From Pandoraea sputorum (GTDB lineage Bacteria; Pseudomonadota; Gammaproteobacteria; Burkholderiales; Burkholderiaceae), in contig NZ_CP010431.2 of the NCBI RefSeq assembly GCF_000814845.2, positions 3,038,001 through 3,102,000 of the forward strand: a DNA stretch of 64,000 nt. The letters run 5' to 3'. Within the stretch, counting starts at the first letter, position 1, and each line of letters begins with the position of its first letter. The position numbers were made by a program, and so were the translations under genes. Below, one piece after another: positions 19,711-29,041 of this stretch. The notes below the pieces were generated by a model. That model was not told the DNA's origin, did no database searches, and worked only from the letters and a program-made list of their open reading frames with translations.

Positions 19711-20610
19711 ATGCCGACCCTCATGTCCGCGCCAGCCGGTCCGATGGATACCGAGGCGCCGGGCCTCGGCCCCCTGCCCGCCGCTCAGGCCGAGTTCGAC
19801 AACTACGTCGTACCGGACACCTTCATGCCGACACCGTCGCGCCCGGTGCGTTTGCGCGCCCGGCCGTTACGCGATGGCATCCGCGTTCCGAATCATCGCC
19901 ACGCATGGGCACAGGTCGCTTACACCCCGCGAGGCGTCATCCAGATCGCCGTGGCCGACGCCGCGTGGATCGTGCCGCCCTCACGGGCCATCTGGATTCC
20001 CCCCGACATCGAACACAGCCTGCTGGTCAACGAGCCGTCGTATCTGCGCACGCTGTACGTGCATCCCGACGTGATCCCGTCGGGTCTCGATCAGTGTCGC
20101 GTGGTGGAAGTGTCCGCGCTGCTGCGGGAGTTGATCGCCGCGATCGATGTGCCCAGCCCGGATCTCGATCCGCCGCGCGAGCAATTGCTCGGCGCGCTGA
20201 TTCTCGACGAACTGCGACGCGCCTCCCCGCTGCCGCTGGAAGTCCCGCTTCCCCGCGACAAGCGCCTGCTCACGTTATGCACGGCGATGCTCGCCGATCC
20301 GGCCCGCGCCTGGACGCTCGATCAATGGGCGCGCTTCGCCGGTGCCAGCCCGCGCACGATCGGACGCCTGTTCCGTCAGGAACTCAATATGAGCTTCGTG
20401 CAATGGCGTCAGCAGGCGCTGCTCGCGCAGGCGATTCCGCTGGCGTCCAAAGGCTATCCGCTTTCGCGTATCGCGCGCGAACTCGGCTATCGGAGCCAGA
20501 GCGCCTTCTCCGCGATGTTCAAGCGCACCTTCGGACGTACGCCGACCGACTTCTTCGCCACGGCCCCCGACACTACATTTGTCGGAACAGATGAGCGTAC
20601 TGACGACTGA
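19711..20610 (+). CDS. AraC-family transcriptional regulator
   Basis: About 299 residues from the ATG at 19711; the frame also opens at 19657 (317 residues) and the true start is uncertain. N-terminal cupin-like sensor (HRHAWAQVAYTPRGV, WIPPDIEHSLLV) and C-terminal double helix-turn-helix (WTLDQWARFAGASPRTIGRL; GYPLSRIARELGYRSQSAFS; MFKRTFGRTP). Its 3' end overlaps the 3' end of the opposite-strand response regulator by 38 bases. Target unknown; perhaps the neighbouring divergent AIG2-like gene. Confidence 0.88.
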   Translation: MPTLMSAPAGPMDTEAPGLGPLPAAQAEFDNYVVPDTFMPTPSRPVRLRARPLRDGIRVPNHRHAWAQVAYTPRGVIQIAVADAAWIVPPSRAIWIPPDIEHSLLVNEPSYLRTLYVHPDVIPSGLDQCRVVEVSALLRELIAAIDVPSPDLDPPREQLLGALILDELRRASPLPLEVPLPRDKRLLTLCTAMLADPARAWTLDQWARFAGASPRTIGRLFRQELNMSFVQWRQQALLAQAIPLASKGYPLSRIARELGYRSQSAFSAMFKRTFGRTPTDFFATAPDTTFVGTDERTDD

Positions 20611-21415
20611 CCGCCACGCGGTCTTTGCGGCGTTTGAGTTTGAGTGTCAGGCGTCCGAGCGGCGTATGCTGCGCGCTCACGACTTCCCCCACATTGACGA
20701 CCGTACTGCGATGCACCTGCCAGAATCGCGACGGATCGAGCTGCGGCAGTAGCTCGCGCAGACTCGTGCGGATGAGCAGGTCACCTTCGACCGTTGCCAC
20801 CACGACATACTTGTCCGCCGCTTCGAAAAAGCAAATTTCTTCGACGGGCACAATCCGGATTTCGTCGCGCACCGATGCACGCACGAACTGGAGATATTCG
20901 CGGGGCTTCTGTCCATTTTGATTCGCCTGTCCCGCAGGCGCGCTCTCGGATGACGCGGACGGCCGCCCTTCTCCCGCATCCAGATGCGTACGTAATGTCG
21001 TCAACAACTTCGATAGCGTATCGCCCGTCGGCGCGGCCAGCCGTTCGCGCACGCGCGCAACCGTGCGCGCCAGGCGCTCAGGCGCCACCGGCTTGAGCAG
21101 GTAATCGACGGCCGCCGCGTCGAAGGCCTCCAGCGCGAACCGGTCGAACGCCGTCACGAACACGATCTGAGGCGGTCGGTTCATTCGCGCACACGCCTGC
21201 GCAACCTCAATGCCGGTCGCACCCGGCATCGAGATGTCGAGAAACACAACGTCCGGTTGCGATCGGGCGATGGCCGCAATCGCCGACGTGCCATCGGGTG
21301 CAATGGGCAGCATCTGCAAGTCGGGCCAGGCCTGCGCGAGCATGGCGCGCAACGCGTCGGCAAGCAATGGTTCGTCTTCGGCGATCAGGGCGACGGGGGA
21401 TGTCATGCACTCCAC
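20573..21415 (-). CDS. LytTR-family response regulator
   Basis: 280 residues. Receiver domain with acidic pocket EDE at the start, phospho-acceptor in VVFLDISMPGATGIEV (about residue 58), T in VTAFDRFALEAFD and K in DYLLKPV. A Gln/Pro-rich linker, then a LytTR DNA-binding domain (CFFEAADKYVVVAT, FWQVHRSTVVNV). It follows the sensor kinase by nine bases in a three-gene operon. Targets unknown. Confidence 0.92.
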   Translation of the reverse strand: MECMTSPVALIAEDEPLLADALRAMLAQAWPDLQMLPIAPDGTSAIAAIARSQPDVVFLDISMPGATGIEVAQACARMNRPPQIVFVTAFDRFALEAFDAAAVDYLLKPVAPERLARTVARVRERLAAPTGDTLSKLLTTLRTHLDAGEGRPSASSESAPAGQANQNGQKPREYLQFVRASVRDEIRIVPVEEICFFEAADKYVVVATVEGDLLIRTSLRELLPQLDPSRFWQVHRSTVVNVGEVVSAQHTPLGRLTLKLKRRKDRVAVSRQYAHLFRQM

Positions 21416-21424
21416 TCTCTGCGA

Positions 21425-22618
21425 CTAGAAACCTGTGCCATTTGCGCTGCCCGCCTCGGCTCCCTGCCCGGGCAACGCCACAGGCAAGCGCAGTGTGGCA
21501 ACGACGCCTCGCGGTACGCCCTCGGTGAGCGTGAGTCGTGCGTCGTCGCCAAAGAGCACCCGCAGGCGCTCCCGGATATTCGTCAGGCCGATGCCGAACG
21601 TACGTCCCGCCGCATCGCCGCCAGCATTCGTACCTGCGACGGGAAAGCCTGCACCGTCGTCCGTCACGCGCACCACGATCTGGTCCACGCCGGAGGCCGT
21701 CCGTTCGCACCAAGCGCTCACCGCCACGCTTGCGCCACCCGACAGCGGTTCGACGCCGTGCTTCACCGCGTTCTCCACCAGCGGCTGCACGAGCATAGGG
21801 GGCACACGCACAGCGCGACATTCGTCAGGCAACTCGAACGTGTAACGCAGACGCTCACCGAAGCGCACCTGCTGAATGGCCAGTAACGCTTCGAGCAACG
21901 CAAACTCGTCTGCGAGCGGCGTTGTCTCCGAGCGGGTCGCTGCCAGCGATGCACGCAAGAAACGATTCAGGTGCCCGAGCAGTACTCGCGCCCGGGCCGG
22001 GTCGCTCGCGATCAACGAATCGAGATTCGCCAGCACGTTGAACAGGAAGTGCGGCTCCAGTCGCGCCTGAAGCGTCCGCAGTTGCGCGTACACCAGTTGA
22101 CGGTCGGCCGCGGCCTCGCGCAACGCCTGATGCGCCGTCTCTTCACGCAACTGTGCGATGCGCGCCCGCGACCAGCCGTGATAGGTGCCAATCGCCGTCG
22201 CGATCAACGCGATCAGCAGGACGATGGGCATCGAATGGCCGTTGACCGGACGCCACATCGTGATCGGCAGACCGAGCAGCATCGTCCCCGTCGCAATGCC
22301 GAGCGCCAGACCAGCGGCGCAACCGAATGCGACGAGCAGCAGGAACCCCGCCATCGACGGCCGCGCATCACGCCAGATCAACCGGCGTCCGCCGTCGATA
22401 AACACCGTGATGGCAATGCCGATGCACTGCGCAAACACCAGATTCTGGATGAACGAGCCGCCGAAGCCGATGAACCAGAGCGCCAGCGCGATGGCCGTAT
22501 TGAAAAGCAGCACACCTACAAGTTCACGCACAAAACGAAGCCACAGGCCACGCGTCTCGATGACGCGGCCCGCCTGAGTGGTCTGAGCGGCTTGCGATGA
22601 TTTCATTGTCGACGTCAT
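21425..22618 (-). CDS. LytS-type membrane sensor histidine kinase
   Basis: 397 residues. Several membrane helices in the first ~150 residues (LLFNTAIALALWFIGFGGSF, FLLLVAFGCAAGLALGIATG, IVLLIALIATAIGTYHGW). A short coiled region, then the His_kinase domain with phospho-acceptor LEPHFLFNVLANLDSLI, and an ATPase domain with PPMLVQPLVENAVKHGVEP and GIGLTNIRERL. Its ATG overlaps the stop of the DUF2306 gene (ATGA). Cognate regulator is the next gene. Confidence 0.92.
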   Translation of the reverse strand: MTSTMKSSQAAQTTQAGRVIETRGLWLRFVRELVGVLLFNTAIALALWFIGFGGSFIQNLVFAQCIGIAITVFIDGGRRLIWRDARPSMAGFLLLVAFGCAAGLALGIATGTMLLGLPITMWRPVNGHSMPIVLLIALIATAIGTYHGWSRARIAQLREETAHQALREAAADRQLVYAQLRTLQARLEPHFLFNVLANLDSLIASDPARARVLLGHLNRFLRASLAATRSETTPLADEFALLEALLAIQQVRFGERLRYTFELPDECRAVRVPPMLVQPLVENAVKHGVEPLSGGASVAVSAWCERTASGVDQIVVRVTDDGAGFPVAGTNAGGDAAGRTFGIGLTNIRERLRVLFGDDARLTLTEGVPRGVVATLRLPVALPGQGAEAGSANGTGF

Positions 22619-23205
22619 TGTTGTGCGCCTCCGGCTTCGCCCCAGCCCGATCCTGCGATCATGGCGAGCAGGCCCGGCCCGGACTTCGGCCGCGTGGGTG
22701 CTATATCGAGTATCTCGTCGTGTGCTTCGGCTAGCGGATTGCTTTGCGCCCGGCGAAACACTGCACTGCGCTCGTCATCCACCGTCTCTCTTTGCGTCTG
22801 TTTTAGTGTCCCTATCGGCCGTGCGTCATGTTGCCACATCTGCGCGAACGCGTTGCTGAGCGTGCGCCCGGGCACCCCCACAGCCGCAACGCCCGCGATG
22901 ACCAGCCCGGTAAAGAGCCCCATCATCTGCCGCCGGTGCGCCATCACGTCGCCGCGTCGAATCGCCAGCACGGCGAGCGCCAGCCCGACCAGCACGTACA
23001 CCGAAAGCGCATGCAGCCACGAAAAGTTGCCGTGCCCCAATTCGCGGATGCCGAAGCTCGTCGCCGCCGTCGCCGTCATCGCCGACACCCACAGGCGTCC
23101 CGCCCACCGGTGCCGGGGCGTGCCGCGTCGCATGAGCAGAATGCCCGCGCCTAACAAGACGGCAGCCGTCGCTACAGCCACGTGGATCGCTACTATCGTC
23201 GTCAT
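22615..23205 (-). CDS. DUF2306-like membrane protein
   Basis: 196 residues, about four or five membrane helices (VATAAVLLGAGILLMRRGTP, LSVYVLVGLALAVLAI, MMGLFTGLVIAGVAAVGVPG). HRWAGRLWVSAM and HRRQMMGLFTG carry the two histidines typical of this DUF2306-like family. Function unknown. Translationally coupled (ATGA) to the LytS-like kinase, so it may be a sensing partner or the output of the two-component system; both are inferences. Confidence 0.75.
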   Translation of the reverse strand: MTTIVAIHVAVATAAVLLGAGILLMRRGTPRHRWAGRLWVSAMTATAATSFGIRELGHGNFSWLHALSVYVLVGLALAVLAIRRGDVMAHRRQMMGLFTGLVIAGVAAVGVPGRTLSNAFAQMWQHDARPIGTLKQTQRETVDDERSAVFRRAQSNPLAEAHDEILDIAPTRPKSGPGLLAMIAGSGWGEAGGAQQ

Positions 23206-23426
23206 GACGTCCTCACAGGGTTCGAATCATGACCTGACGATAAGCAAGCACGGCGCGACTCGCAGCCCGCTTGCGACGAACGGTTTGCCGTCGACGCCAA
23301 CCGCAGCCTCTCCGGCGCGAGCGGTGCCCGGTTTGTCGCGCCAGCACCCGCCCACCTGGAAGGCGATGCGGTGGTCGCGCATTTTCGCCGACGATTGTGA
23401 CAGGACGACGCATCGCCTCACACACG

Positions 23427-23462
23427 AAAAAAATCCCCGCGCCTCTTGCGAAACGCGGGGAT
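23427..23462 (-). terminator. Terminator of clpB
   Basis: On the minus strand, ATCCCCGCG pairs with CGCGGGGAT around a 12-base loop and is followed by a run of T. It lies 26 bases past the clpB stop. Confidence 0.85.
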
Positions 23463-23487
23463 GGTTCGGCCAGTCAACCGGTAAGGC

Positions 23488-26115
23488 TTACTCGGCGGCG
23501 GCCTCGGTCGCCTTGTTCACCTGCGCGGCGGTTTCGCCATCGAAGGTGAAGCGGCCATTGCGCCAGTCGACCGGGATCGTGTCCTTCGGGCCGAACGTGC
23601 CGGCGAGCACCAGCTTGGCGACCGGGTTCTCGATCTCCTGCTGGATCGCGCGCTTGAGCGGTCGTGCCCCGAACACCGGGTCGAAGCCTTCGCGCGCCAC
23701 ATGCGTGAGCGCCGCCTTGCTGACTTCGAGATTCATGTCGAGCTTCGCCAGACGCTGACGCAGGATCTCGATCTGAATCGTGGCAATCGACTCGATATGC
23801 TTCTGATCGAGTCCGTGGAACACCACGACTTCGTCGATCCGGTTCAGGAACTCCGGACGGAAGTGATCCTTGATCTCCGTCCACACGGCGTCCTTGATCC
23901 GTTCCTGCGGCTCGCCCACCATCGACTGAATCATCGACGAACCGAGGTTCGACGTCATCACGATCACCGTGTTCTTGAAGTCCACGGTGCGCCCCTGACC
24001 GTCGGTCATACGGCCATCGTCCAGCACTTGCAGCAGCACGTTGAAGACGTCCGGGTGCGCCTTCTCAACTTCGTCGAGCAGAATCACGCTGTACGGCTTA
24101 CGACGCACGGCTTCCGTCAGATAACCGCCTTCTTCATACCCGACGTAGCCCGGAGGCGCTCCGATCAGACGCGCCACGCTGTGCTTCTCCATGAACTCGC
24201 TCATGTCGATACGGATGAGGTGATCCTCCGAATCGAACAAGAACATCGCGAGCGCCTTGCACAGCTCGGTCTTGCCCACACCGGTCGGCCCGAGGAACAG
24301 GAACGAACCGTACGGACGGTTCGGATCCGCCAACCCGGCACGCGAACGACGGATGGCGTCGGCCACGGCCGTAATGGCCTCGTCCTGTCCGATCACGCGC
24401 TCGTGCAGCTTGTCTTCCATCTTGAGCAGCTTCTCGCGCTCGCCCTGCATCATCTTCGACACCGGAATGCCCGTGGCACGCGAGACGACGTCCGCAATCT
24501 CTTCCGTGCCCACCTGCGTGCGCAACAGACGCGGTTGCGACTGCTGCCCCGCCGCTTCGGCGGCATCGGCATCCTTCAACTGCGCTTCGAGCTGCGGCAG
24601 CTTGCCGTATTGCAACTCGGCTACCTTGTCGAGCTTGCCTTCGCGTTGCAGCTTGGCGATCTCGGCACGCACGCGGTCGATCTCTTCCTTGACCTGCGCA
24701 CTGCCCTGCACCGCCGCCTTTTCAGCCGTCCACACCTCTTCGAGGTCGGCGTATTCACGCTCCAGACGCGAAATTTCTTCCTCGATCAGCGCCAGACGCT
24801 TCTGCGACGCCTCGTCCGTTTCCTTCTTGATCGCTTCGCGCTCGATCTTCAACTGGATGAGACGACGGTCGAGCTTGTCCATCACTTCCGGCTTCGAGTC
24901 GATTTCCATCTTGATCTTCGACGCAGCTTCGTCGATCAGATCGATGGCCTTGTCCGGCAGGAAACGATCGGTGATGTAGCGCTGGCTGAGTTCAGCCGCC
25001 GCGACGATGGCCGGGTCGGTAATCTCCACGCCGTGGTGCAGTTCGTACTTCTCTTGCAAGCCGCGCAGAATCGCAATCGTCGCTTCGACGCTCGGCTCTT
25101 CGACCAGCACCTTCTGGAAGCGACGCTCCAGTGCGGCGTCCTTCTCGATGTACTTGCGATATTCGTCGAGCGTGGTGGCCCCGATGCAATGCAACTCGCC
25201 GCGCGCAAGCGCCGGCTTGAGCATGTTGCCCGCATCCATCGCACCTTCGGCCTTGCCCGCGCCGACCATCGTGTGAATTTCGTCGATGAACAGGATCGTG
25301 CGGCCTTCGTCCTTGGCAATGTCGTTGAGCACGCTCTTCAGGCGCTCTTCGAACTCGCCGCGGAACTTCGCACCGGCCAGCAGCCCGGCCATGTCGAGCG
25401 CCAGCACGCGCTTGTTCTTGAGCGACTCCGGCACTTCGCCGTTGACGATACGTTGTGCGAGCCCTTCCACAATGGCCGTCTTACCCACCCCCGGCTCGCC
25501 GATGAGCACAGGGTTGTTCTTGGTACGGCGTTGCAGGATCTGGATCGTGCGACGAATTTCGTCGTCGCGGCCGATCACCGGATCGAGCTTGCCGGACGCG
25601 GCGCGCTCGGTCAGATCGAGCGTGTATTTCTTGAGGGCTTCGCGCTGGTTCTCGGCATCCTGACTGTCGACGGATGCGCCACCGCGTACGCCTTCGATGG
25701 CAGCTTCCAGCGATTTACGGGTGAGGCCACGGCCGCGCGCGAGCTTGCCCGTGTCGCCCTTGTCGTCGGCGAGCGCGAGCAGGAACATTTCGCTGGCGAT
25801 GTAGCTGTCGCCATGCTTCTGCGCTTCCTTGTCGGCCTGATTGAGCAGGCCCGCGAGTTCGCGGCTGACCTGCACATTGCCGTCGGTGCCTTGCACCTGC
25901 GGCAACTTCGCGATGGCCGTTTCGATGTCGTGCGCCAGCGGCTGAACCTGCACGCCTGCGCGCTGCAACAACGAGCGCGCAGCGCCCTCGGGTTGTGCGA
26001 TCAGCGCGGCGAGAAGGTGCAGCGGCTCGATGTATTGCTGGTCGCGACCGACTGCCATGCTTTGGGCATCAGCCAGCGCTTCCAGGAACTGCGTGGTGAA
26101 TTTGTCTTGTCGCAT
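23488..26115 (-). CDS. clpB: ATP-dependent disaggregase ClpB
   Basis: 875 residues, full length. Double Clp_N repeat, first AAA+ domain ([18 protein letters not shown], sensor [13 protein letters not shown]), a coiled-coil middle domain (about 400-540, charged, ERE/KEE-rich), second AAA+ domain ([23 protein letters not shown]) and a C-terminal D2 domain. With DnaK it rescues heat-aggregated proteins. Monocistronic, with a Shine-Dalgarno (GGAG) six bases before the ATG. A sigma32-like -35 box lies upstream. Confidence 0.98.
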   Translation of the reverse strand: MRQDKFTTQFLEALADAQSMAVGRDQQYIEPLHLLAALIAQPEGAARSLLQRAGVQVQPLAHDIETAIAKLPQVQGTDGNVQVSRELAGLLNQADKEAQKHGDSYIASEMFLLALADDKGDTGKLARGRGLTRKSLEAAIEGVRGGASVDSQDAENQREALKKYTLDLTERAASGKLDPVIGRDDEIRRTIQILQRRTKNNPVLIGEPGVGKTAIVEGLAQRIVNGEVPESLKNKRVLALDMAGLLAGAKFRGEFEERLKSVLNDIAKDEGRTILFIDEIHTMVGAGKAEGAMDAGNMLKPALARGELHCIGATTLDEYRKYIEKDAALERRFQKVLVEEPSVEATIAILRGLQEKYELHHGVEITDPAIVAAAELSQRYITDRFLPDKAIDLIDEAASKIKMEIDSKPEVMDKLDRRLIQLKIEREAIKKETDEASQKRLALIEEEISRLEREYADLEEVWTAEKAAVQGSAQVKEEIDRVRAEIAKLQREGKLDKVAELQYGKLPQLEAQLKDADAAEAAGQQSQPRLLRTQVGTEEIADVVSRATGIPVSKMMQGEREKLLKMEDKLHERVIGQDEAITAVADAIRRSRAGLADPNRPYGSFLFLGPTGVGKTELCKALAMFLFDSEDHLIRIDMSEFMEKHSVARLIGAPPGYVGYEEGGYLTEAVRRKPYSVILLDEVEKAHPDVFNVLLQVLDDGRMTDGQGRTVDFKNTVIVMTSNLGSSMIQSMVGEPQERIKDAVWTEIKDHFRPEFLNRIDEVVVFHGLDQKHIESIATIQIEILRQRLAKLDMNLEVSKAALTHVAREGFDPVFGARPLKRAIQQEIENPVAKLVLAGTFGPKDTIPVDWRNGRFTFDGETAAQVNKATEAAAE

Positions 26116-26148
26116 CTAGTGCTCCGGTAAGAAATCTCTCTGGATCGG

Positions 26149-26177
26149 ATGTGCGGACAAGCCCCTGTGGTTTCAAG
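26149..26177 (-). promoter_or_regulatory. Candidate sigma32 heat-shock promoter of clpB
   Basis: On the minus strand a perfect CTTGAAA (26171-26177) is followed after 14 bases by CCGCACATC, a partial match to the CCCCATNT -10 element. It lies about 35-60 bases before clpB, whose family is typically under sigma32. Confidence 0.45.
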
Positions 26178-26387
26178 GGGCATTACAGCGCGACGTTTGA
26201 CATTTCGCGCAATGCCTGACGAGACGCCGGCTTCAGGCTTGCCGGGCGGGGAAGACGACGGAATCGCTCCCCTGCGCCGGACGCGTGGTGCGTTGGAACA
26301 ACCGCAGGACACGCCCGGGTTTGAGGCTCATAATAGCTACTTTCAGCACGCCGCACCATGCGTCATCCGGGCGCCTAAACATCCCAA

Positions 26388-26948
26388 ATGACGTCGCCGT
26401 CGGCCCCCGTACCTGCCGAAATGTCCGCCGAATCCACGCTTCCGACGACCTCGAGATCTGCCAGCCAGGCCGTCATCGACCCACTGGAATGGCCGACGGC
26501 CCCTGTCACCCGTATTGCCGATATCGACGAGGATGCCGTACGCCTGCTCGTCCACACGTTCTACGGACGCGTTCGCGACGACGACCTGCTCGGCCCGGTA
26601 TTCCGGCAGGCTCTTGAAGGCCGCTGGGACATGCATCTGGAAAAGATGGTCGCGTTCTGGTCGAGTATCGTGCTCGGGGCCAAAAGGTATCGCGGCAATG
26701 TGACGCAGGCGCATCAGCCATTCGGGCATCTCAGCGGCGAGCACTTCAGCCGCTGGCTCGCGCTCTTCTTCGATACGCTCGACAAGCTGTTCGAACCGCA
26801 AGCGGCGTTCGCCTTCGCGGAACCGGCCATCCGCATTGCGGAGAGCCTTCAATTAAACCTATTCGGATGGGAATACACGTTGCCGCCCGCGCAGCGCGCC
26901 TTGCTCGACAGCATCAAGCAAAGACGGCCGACTCGGCAGCACGATTGA
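26388..26948 (+). CDS. Group III truncated haemoglobin
   Basis: 186 residues. A 2-on-2 globin domain from about residue 40: LVHTFYGRVRDDDLLGPVF, then WDMHLEKMVAFWSSIVLG with the proximal histidine, and HLSGEHFSRWLALFFDTLD. Group III members bind oxygen or nitric oxide; the role varies. A disordered Ser/Pro-rich N-terminus of ~35 residues is longer than usual. Convergent with moaE and divergent from clpB, so probably its own transcript. A CATAAT -10-like sequence lies about 50 bases upstream. Confidence 0.88.
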   Translation: MTSPSAPVPAEMSAESTLPTTSRSASQAVIDPLEWPTAPVTRIADIDEDAVRLLVHTFYGRVRDDDLLGPVFRQALEGRWDMHLEKMVAFWSSIVLGAKRYRGNVTQAHQPFGHLSGEHFSRWLALFFDTLDKLFEPQAAFAFAEPAIRIAESLQLNLFGWEYTLPPAQRALLDSIKQRRPTRQHD

Positions 26949-26982
26949 TACGATCGACGAAAATAAGAGCAGTTCGACGACG

Positions 26983-27438
26983 TTATTTGATGTTCCAGCG
27001 CTCGCGGGCAGCCGTGTCGGTCTCACGGGCGTCGACCCAGCGCTCGCCTTGTGGCGTGGATTCCTTCTTCCAGAACGGCGCTTCGGTCTTCAGATAGTCC
27101 ATGATGAACTCGCAGGCGGCAAAGGCGTCGCCCCGGTGCGCCGACGTGACCGCGACCAGCACGATCTGATCGCCGGGTCCAAGGTCGCCGTAGCGGTGGA
27201 TGACCAGCGCGTCGAATAGGCGCCAGCGCTCGCGCGCTTGCACGACAATCGCCTCCAGCGCCTTCTCCGTCATGCCCGGGTAGTGTTCGAGCGTCATGCG
27301 CGAAACGTCCTTCCCGTCATTCAGATCGCGCACCGTTCCGACGAAGGTCGCCACCGCGCCAACGCGCAGATCGTCTGCACGCAAGCGCCGGACTTCCTCC
27401 GACAGGTCGAAATCCTCGGTCTGCACTCGAATCGGCAT
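26983..27438 (-). CDS. moaE: Molybdopterin synthase catalytic subunit MoaE
   Basis: 151 residues. MoaE with MoaD adds two sulfurs to precursor Z to form molybdopterin. Seen: GAVATFVGTVRDLNDGKDV, LEHYPGMTEKAL, HRYGDLGPGDQIVLVAVTSAHR, and the active-site lysine region EAPFWKKES. Last gene of the moeA-moaD-moaE run on the minus strand. No clear terminator in the 34-base gap to the convergent haemoglobin gene. Confidence 0.95.
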   Translation of the reverse strand: MPIRVQTEDFDLSEEVRRLRADDLRVGAVATFVGTVRDLNDGKDVSRMTLEHYPGMTEKALEAIVVQARERWRLFDALVIHRYGDLGPGDQIVLVAVTSAHRGDAFAACEFIMDYLKTEAPFWKKESTPQGERWVDARETDTAARERWNIK

Positions 27439-27476
27439 GGAATGACGTCTCCTTGGCTATGGACCGCGCGCGTGGC

Positions 27477-27737
27477 TCAGCCGCCCGTTACCGGCGGGAA
27501 GAACGCGACTTCGCAACCTTCCGTCAGGCGGGTAGACGCGGGCACCATCGTATGATTGAGCGCCATGCGCAGCGAGCGCTGCGGGCCGAGCGTCTCGGCC
27601 CAGACCGGGCCGCGCGCGCACAGCCATTCCCGCACGTCTCCCACCGTGGCAATCCCGGCAGGCAGCGCGTCCACGCGCTCCTCGGCGACGTTGAGCGCCT
27701 CACGGACACTGGCGAAAAAGCGAAGATCGATCTGCAT
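27477..27737 (-). CDS. moaD: Molybdopterin synthase sulfur carrier MoaD
   Basis: 86 residues, ubiquitin-like fold, ending in the diagnostic PPVTGG whose terminal glycine is thiocarboxylated. Start at the ATG at 27737 (MQIDLRFFASVRE), as in family members. The frame is open 17 codons further upstream but that part is unlike MoaD. Between moeA (47-base gap) and moaE (38-base gap). Confidence 0.94.
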   Translation of the reverse strand: MQIDLRFFASVREALNVAEERVDALPAGIATVGDVREWLCARGPVWAETLGPQRSLRMALNHTMVPASTRLTEGCEVAFFPPVTGG

Positions 27738-27784
27738 AGTCTGTCCGGTGCATGACCCGAGATGTCGCGCCATGCACCTGTCTC

Positions 27785-28996
27785 TCAATATAGAAGGTCG
27801 GAGAACGGCAGGAACGCCACCGTCTGCCCCGCTTCGATGCGATGTCCCGGCGGGTTATCGATGAGGCCGTCGCCCCACACGGTCGACGTGAGGACTGCCG
27901 AACTTTGGTTCGCAAAGGCGTCGAGGCCGCCCTGATCGTTCAGGCGCGCCCGCACGAATTCGTTGCGACGATCGGCCTTCTTCTGCGTGAAATCGGCGCG
28001 CATCGCGATGCGGCGCGGCGTCACGTCCGTCACCCCCTGTAAACGCAGGATGAACGGGCGCACGAACAGCAGGAACGTCACGAAACTCGACACCGGATTC
28101 CCCGGCAGGCCAATGAAGTGCGCCGTGCCACCGCCCATACGGTTGACCTCGCCGTACGCGAGCGGCTTGCCCGGCTTGAGTGCGATCTGCCACAGGTTCA
28201 GACGCCCCTCGGCTTCCACCGCCGGCTTGACGTGATCCTCCTCGCCCACCGACACACCGCCGGACGTGATGATCAGATCGTTGCCGCGAGCCGCGTCGCG
28301 CAGAATCGCGCGTGTGGCCGCCAGATTGTCGGGCACGATGCCGTAATCGGTCATCTCGCAGCCCAGATTCTCCAGCAGGCTGCGCAGCACGAAGCGGTTG
28401 GAGTTATAGATGCTGCCCGCGCGCAACGGTTCACCGGGCATCGTCAGTTCGTCGCCCGTGAAGAACACGGCGACGCGCAAACGCCGGGCCACCTGAAGCT
28501 TCGCGATGCCGACGGATGCCGCCAGCCCCAACGATTGCGCGCGCAGCCGGGTACCGGCCGCCAGCACCACGCTGTCGCGACGAATGTCCGCGCCCTGACG
28601 GTTCACGAACTCGCCCGCTTCGGGGGCGTGACGAATCACGACCGTCCCATCCTCACGCGCCTCGCACTGCTCCTGCATCACAACGGCGTCAGCCCCCGGA
28701 GGCACCGGCGCCCCCGTGAAGATGCGCGCTGCGGTGCCGCTGGCGAGCGGGTCGGGCGCGTGCCCGGCGGGGATACGCTGGGAGACGGGCAACACGGTGG
28801 CGTCGCCCGTCAGATCGGCCGTGCGAACGGCGTACCCGTCCATCGCGCTCGTGTCCATCGGCGGGACGTCGAGCGTAGCGACAACGTCGGCCACCAGCAC
28901 GCGTCCGTTGGCCGCGAGTGTGTCGACCGTCTCACGCGCGTCGAGCGGATGCGCCGCCGCCAGCACGGCGTCAAGGGCTTCTTGTGTACTCAGCAT
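27785..28996 (-). CDS. moeA: Molybdopterin molybdenumtransferase MoeA
   Basis: 403 residues. Inserts molybdate into adenylated molybdopterin. Seen: DVPPMDTSAMDGYAVR near residue 45, RIFTGAPVPPGADAVVMQEQ, LIITSGGVSVGEEDHVK (MPT-binding domain) and IGLPGNPVSSFVTFLLFVRP. Ends with a C-terminal beta barrel. Begins 45 bases after the thrC stop on the same strand, so the amino acid and cofactor genes may share a transcript. Confidence 0.96.
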   Translation of the reverse strand: MLSTQEALDAVLAAAHPLDARETVDTLAANGRVLVADVVATLDVPPMDTSAMDGYAVRTADLTGDATVLPVSQRIPAGHAPDPLASGTAARIFTGAPVPPGADAVVMQEQCEAREDGTVVIRHAPEAGEFVNRQGADIRRDSVVLAAGTRLRAQSLGLAASVGIAKLQVARRLRVAVFFTGDELTMPGEPLRAGSIYNSNRFVLRSLLENLGCEMTDYGIVPDNLAATRAILRDAARGNDLIITSGGVSVGEEDHVKPAVEAEGRLNLWQIALKPGKPLAYGEVNRMGGGTAHFIGLPGNPVSSFVTFLLFVRPFILRLQGVTDVTPRRIAMRADFTQKKADRRNEFVRARLNDQGGLDAFANQSSAVLTSTVWGDGLIDNPPGHRIEAGQTVAFLPFSDLLY

Positions 28997-29041
28997 GCAA
29001 ATGGCCCGGGAGTCAGTAAGCGCAGAATGCGAAGCACCGTC

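Noticed and set aside
23701..26130. An 809-codon open frame on the plus strand opposite clpB
   Set aside because: The clpB protein on the other strand is complete and conserved. The opposite frame is Arg/His/Leu-rich with no known domain, as expected in GC-rich DNA.
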